A stretch of DNA of 60,491 bases, taken from assembly GCA_022764265.1 (NCBI GenBank), contig JALERO010000054.1:1-60491 (forward strand), written 5' to 3'. The translations under genes and the position numbers were made by a program. The notes under the pieces were generated by a model. The model worked only from the letters and a program-made list of their open reading frames with translations. It made no database searches and was not told where the DNA came from. Positions 57,743-60,491 of this stretch are shown piece after piece. The stretch comes from Eubacterium sp. Its GTDB lineage: Bacteria > Bacillota > Clostridia > Lachnospirales > Lachnospiraceae. Every line of letters begins with the position of its first letter. The stretch's first letter is position 1.

Positions 57743-59071
57743 TTGGAAAAGGGAAAGAAAAAAACAGCAAAAAAGCATATCGTTGTATTCCAGGATGAGA
57801 CAGGAAATGTGTTAAAAACTGCTTTTGTATCCCATGGAAAGAAAGCGGAGCCTCCGGAGATTCCTTCCAAAAAGGGAGAGACTGCGCATCACGAGATTGT
57901 ATTTCAAGGATGGGATCAGGATTATCATCAGGTAGAAGACAATCTGGTAGTGAAAGCAATTTATAAAGAAGTACCGAAAAAATATCTGGTTATGTTTTAT
58001 CATGAAAACGGAAAGATGCTTGGTATGGAAGCGGTACCGTATGGCAGCCCGGCAAAGGCTGCCTTTTCGCCTGTAAAAAAAAGCAGCAGGGAATATGATT
58101 ATATTTTTAAAGGATGGAATGTTCCGCTGGACTGCATTACAGAGGATACCAACGTCAAAGCGGTTTTTGAAGAAAAACGCAAAACATTTATCGTCTCATT
58201 TTATCATGAGGACGGAAGGCTGCTTAAAGAAGAGGAAGTATTCTATGGAGCATCTGCCCATCCTCCTGAAAATGTCACAAAAGCAGATGACGAGGTTTAC
58301 TATTATCGGTTTTCCGGTTGGAGTGTGCCTACGGAAAAAGTGACGGAATCATTGAGGGTTCAGGCGGTTTTTGAAAATATTTATAAAGAATATACCGTCA
58401 CTTTTTTTGACAATGGAAAAGAAGTACAATCGAAACAATACCATTATGGAACTCCGCTGGTTTATCCGGACTTGAAAAAGAAAGGCTATGATCTCAGCTG
58501 GGATATTCAAGAGGAAGTTGTTGAGAAATCAATGGAAATCTCAGCTAAATGGACATTTTCCAACACGAAAGGAAAAATTATCGATCAGGATGGAAATCGT
58601 TATGTTATCACAAATCCTTCTATAACGAATGGAGGTGTGTGCTGCATTTCTTATCGTGACAGTTCTTCTCGGGTGGTACTGCCGGAAAGAGTGAAACTGG
58701 GAGACTATTATTACAGGATAGAGGAAATCGGCTCAAACGCCTTTTCCGGATGCGATAATATGTCAATCCTGATTTTACCTGATACGGTACATATCATACA
58801 TGATAAAGGACTGTCGAAATGTAGGAGATTAAAATCCATCATCATTGGCAAGGGAATTCATTCCCTGGGTAATTCTGTTTTTGGTGAAAATGTACATTTA
58901 AAAGACATTCTGATTCACGGACAGAATATAAAGCGGGCAGGTAGAAAGTTACTGGAAGATATCAACGGAAATCTCACCATTTGGGTGAAACCGGGACAGT
59001 TGGATGATTATTCGAAATTATTCCACGCCCGTTTATATACAAAAAAGATAAAAATGAAAGCAAAGGTGTAA
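57743..59071 (+). CDS. InlB B-repeat and leucine-rich-repeat protein without a signal peptide
   Basis: A 442-residue protein. A TTG at 57743 is chosen because GGAGG lies 7 nt upstream; the ATG 21 nt earlier overlaps that site. Four InlB B-repeat (beta-grasp) modules of about 65 residues follow one another from about residue 10 to 275, each with the V-x-F-x-x-x-x-G-K pattern and FKGW/FSGW ends. The final part (about 305-400) holds LRR_5/BspA-type repeats (IEEIGSNAFSGCDNMSILILPDTV). These domains are normally extracellular adhesive modules, yet there is no signal peptide, membrane helix or sortase motif here. It may be cytoplasmic, or secreted by another route. Confidence 0.75.
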   Translation: MEKGKKKTAKKHIVVFQDETGNVLKTAFVSHGKKAEPPEIPSKKGETAHHEIVFQGWDQDYHQVEDNLVVKAIYKEVPKKYLVMFYHENGKMLGMEAVPYGSPAKAAFSPVKKSSREYDYIFKGWNVPLDCITEDTNVKAVFEEKRKTFIVSFYHEDGRLLKEEEVFYGASAHPPENVTKADDEVYYYRFSGWSVPTEKVTESLRVQAVFENIYKEYTVTFFDNGKEVQSKQYHYGTPLVYPDLKKKGYDLSWDIQEEVVEKSMEISAKWTFSNTKGKIIDQDGNRYVITNPSITNGGVCCISYRDSSSRVVLPERVKLGDYYYRIEEIGSNAFSGCDNMSILILPDTVHIIHDKGLSKCRRLKSIIIGKGIHSLGNSVFGENVHLKDILIHGQNIKRAGRKLLEDINGNLTIWVKPGQLDDYSKLFHARLYTKKIKMKAKV

Positions 59072-59075
59072 ATGT

Positions 59076-59948
59076 ATGTGGATGTTGTTTGCTGTAGGTT
59101 CTGCTTTTTTTGCAGGACTAACCTCTATTTTGGCAAAGTGTGGAATTCGAAATACGGATTCCAATGTGGCAACTGCTCTGAGAACCATCGTAGTTTTGAT
59201 TTTCTCCTGGGCAATGGTTTTCATCGTGGGCAGTCAGAATACAATCTGGGATCTGTCCCTGAGGACTCTGGTATTTCTCTGCCTGTCAGGTATTGCTACC
59301 GGTGCTTCCTGGTTATGTTATTTCCGTGCTCTTCAAATTGGAGATATCAATAAAGTAACCCCTATAGATAAATCCAGTGTTGTCCTTACGATGCTGTTGG
59401 CATTTATTCTGTTGGGAGAAGAGATCTCTATTCTGAAATTTGTTTCTATGATACTAATTGGGGGCGGTACTCTGTTAATGATTCAGAAAAAAGAGGGAGT
59501 CTCAAAAGAACAGTCAAAGGAGAAAGGGAGTTATGCCTGGCTTTTTTTTGCCATAGGAAGTGCGGTATTTGCCAGCCTAACAGCGATTCTCGGGAAGATT
59601 GGTATTGAAAATGTAGAATCCAATCTTGGAACGGCGATCCGAACCGGCGTTGTACTTGTTATGGCATGGATTGTTGTTTTTGTATCCAAAAAGCAGAAAA
59701 CTATAAAAGAGATTGATTTTAAAAGCTGGATTTTTCTGATTCTCTCCGGATTTGCCACAGGTGGATCCTGGCTGTGTTATTATCGTGCTCTTCAGATGGG
59801 ACCGGCCAGTGTCGTGGTACCGATCGATAAATTAAGTATCCTTGTAACGGTCGCCTTTTCCTATGTTGTTTTTCATGAGAAACTTAGCCGCAAAGCCGCA
59901 ATTGGTTTGGCGATGATTGTGGGAGGAACATTACTTCTCGTAATTTAA
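59076..59948 (+). CDS. EamA-family (DMT superfamily) transporter
   Basis: A 290-residue membrane protein with ten hydrophobic helices arranged as two related halves, each with an EamA signature (SGIATGASWLCYFRALQIGDINKVTPIDKSS and SGFATGGSWLCYYRALQMGPASVVVPIDKLS). The internal duplication is very clear. Family members export amino acids or other metabolites; the substrate is unknown. It follows the InlB-repeat gene by 4 bp. Confidence 0.88.
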   Translation: MWMLFAVGSAFFAGLTSILAKCGIRNTDSNVATALRTIVVLIFSWAMVFIVGSQNTIWDLSLRTLVFLCLSGIATGASWLCYFRALQIGDINKVTPIDKSSVVLTMLLAFILLGEEISILKFVSMILIGGGTLLMIQKKEGVSKEQSKEKGSYAWLFFAIGSAVFASLTAILGKIGIENVESNLGTAIRTGVVLVMAWIVVFVSKKQKTIKEIDFKSWIFLILSGFATGGSWLCYYRALQMGPASVVVPIDKLSILVTVAFSYVVFHEKLSRKAAIGLAMIVGGTLLLVI

Positions 59949-59989
59949 CAATTCAGAAGAAGTCCCCGCTTTAAGCGCGCATCTCGCAG

Positions 59990-60011
59990 CAAGAACGCGG
60001 AGGCGTTCTTG
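59990..60011. repeat. Perfect 9-bp hairpin upstream of the rRNA promoters
   Basis: CAAGAACGC and GCGTTCTTG close a GGAG loop. A 12-mer in it (GAGGCGTTCTTG) recurs at about 26550. A second imperfect stem follows, pairing GTAACTGTTCAGA (about 60020) with TCTGAATAGTAAC (about 60058). No T-run is present. Confidence 0.5.
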
Positions 60012-60089
60012 AATAGAATGTAACTGTTCAGAAGCAAGCAGTGTTTTCGAGGTTAACTCTGAATAGTAACAAAAAAATAAAAAAAGGTA

Positions 60090-60118
60090 TTGACGGAATC
60101 AAATTCTGGTGGTAATAT
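60090..60118 (+). promoter_or_regulatory. rRNA operon promoter P1
   Basis: TTGACG at 60090-60095, a 17-nt spacer and TAATAT at 60113-60118. Confidence 0.7.
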
Positions 60119-60183
60119 AATCATCGTTGCGCTTGAAAAACAAGCTTTTTGAAAGAAAAACGTAAGAAAAACTTAAAAAGTTA

Positions 60184-60211
60184 TTGACAAATAACAAAAG
60201 CGTGATATAAT
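60184..60211 (+). promoter_or_regulatory. rRNA operon promoter P2
   Basis: Perfect TTGACA at 60184-60189, a 16-nt spacer and perfect TATAAT at 60206-60211. Confidence 0.85.
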
Positions 60212-60282
60212 ACAAAAGTTGCTTGTGATTTCAGATGATCAGGACAGATTGAATTGAAAAATTCAAAAAAATGAAAAAGTTC

Positions 60283-60311
60283 TTGACAAGCGAAAGTAAT
60301 TGCGATATAAT
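60283..60311 (+). promoter_or_regulatory. rRNA operon promoter P3
   Basis: Perfect TTGACA at 60283-60288, a 17-nt spacer and perfect TATAAT at 60306-60311. Spacing of about 95-100 nt between successive promoters suggests duplication. Confidence 0.87.
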
Positions 60312-60491
60312 ATAAAAGCTTTCACGCTAAATGAGAAAGCAACACAGAAACTTGATAACTGAATAACAAAACAACCTTGAACGTTCAATTTTCATTCAAG
60401 CAGAGAAAAGCGCAGATGGCGCAAGTGATGTGACGGGTGCTTGCACACAGTCACAAAAGTTGCGACAGATGCATTTGGCGAAGCCGATGAT
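60312..60491 (+). other. Leader of an rRNA operon (pre-16S region)
   Basis: The sequence after P3 (AACTTGATAACTGAATAAC..., then GCGCAGATGGCGCAAGTGATG) looks like the processing leader before a 16S gene. A TGTGAC/GTCACA hairpin lies around 60430-60455. The 16S gene itself is beyond the window end, so the assignment rests on promoters and the leader type. Confidence 0.6.

Noticed and set aside
1-60491. CRISPR array, prophage, transposase or defence island
   Set aside because: No regular direct repeats with spacers, and no phage, transposase, nuclease-effector or restriction genes were seen in any frame.

Overview
This window is a chromosomal stretch of a low-GC, Gram-positive, spore-forming Clostridia, most likely a member of the Lachnospiraceae. 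The evidence is the gene order (miaB-mutS-mutL-miaA; radC-mreBCD-pbp2-minCDE-rodA-mgsA; yggS-sepF; pyrK-pyrD; VanZ, AzlCD and TraX families), a SpoIIID sporulation regulator, strong AGGAGG ribosome-binding sites, and a T-box leader. Species cannot be fixed from the sequence. Almost everything is on the + strand; only an acidic secreted-type protein, spoIIID and a DUF4230 remnant are on the - strand.

Layout: (1) 1-470: 3' end of a 23S rRNA gene, tRNA-Trp(CCA), tRNA-Glu(CTC) and a terminator, with no 5S gene in between. (2) 492-11530: acidic anchored protein (-), zinc-ribbon protein, dinB, then the tRNA-modification and mismatch-repair run miaB-mutS-mutL-miaA plus a PLP enzyme. (3) 11603-22299: cell-shape and division-site block radC-mreB-mreC-mreD-pbp2-minC-minD-minE-rodA-mgsA and a lipoprotein D,D-carboxypeptidase. 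(4) 22303-29216: orphan P-loop protein, a radical SAM protein, an HlyD-like anchored protein, yggS, sepF, aroB, lspA, rluD. (5) 29283-36416: rpsO with a structured leader, a TPR protein, ptsH-ptsI behind a complex leader, a PcrA-type helicase, uppP and a YtqB-type methyltransferase. (6) 36488-48062: nucleotide synthesis: pyrK-pyrD-pyrE, a small membrane-protein group, an M29-type aminopeptidase, pyrC, pyrF, then purE-purM-purN-purD. Two related 63-67 nt palindromes lie before pyrE and between pyrF and purE. (7) 48198-51420: azlCD, convergent spoIIID with a sigma-E-like promoter, traX, and an AT-rich patch with a truncated DUF4230 remnant. (8) 51436-57215: a tryptophan T-box (UGG specifier) controlling trpE-trpG-trpC-trpF-trpB-trpA, with trpD missing. 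(9) 57227-59948: a YbaK deacylase, an InlB-repeat/leucine-rich-repeat protein without a signal peptide, and an EamA transporter. (10) 60090-60491: three tandem strong promoters and the leader of another rRNA operon whose 16S gene lies beyond the window.

Functionally this is mostly core housekeeping: wall elongation and division placement, DNA repair, PTS phosphotransfer, pyrimidine and purine synthesis, and tryptophan synthesis. I found no phage, CRISPR array, transposase or defence island, and no clear new multi-gene system. The points most worth following are: the trp operon without trpD; the paired REP-like palindromes; the roughly 240-residue insertion in PBP2; the MgsA active-site Asp-to-Glu change; the long N-terminal extension of the M29 peptidase inside the pyr cluster; the HlyD-like protein next to sepF; and the structured leaders of rpsO, ptsH and aroB.
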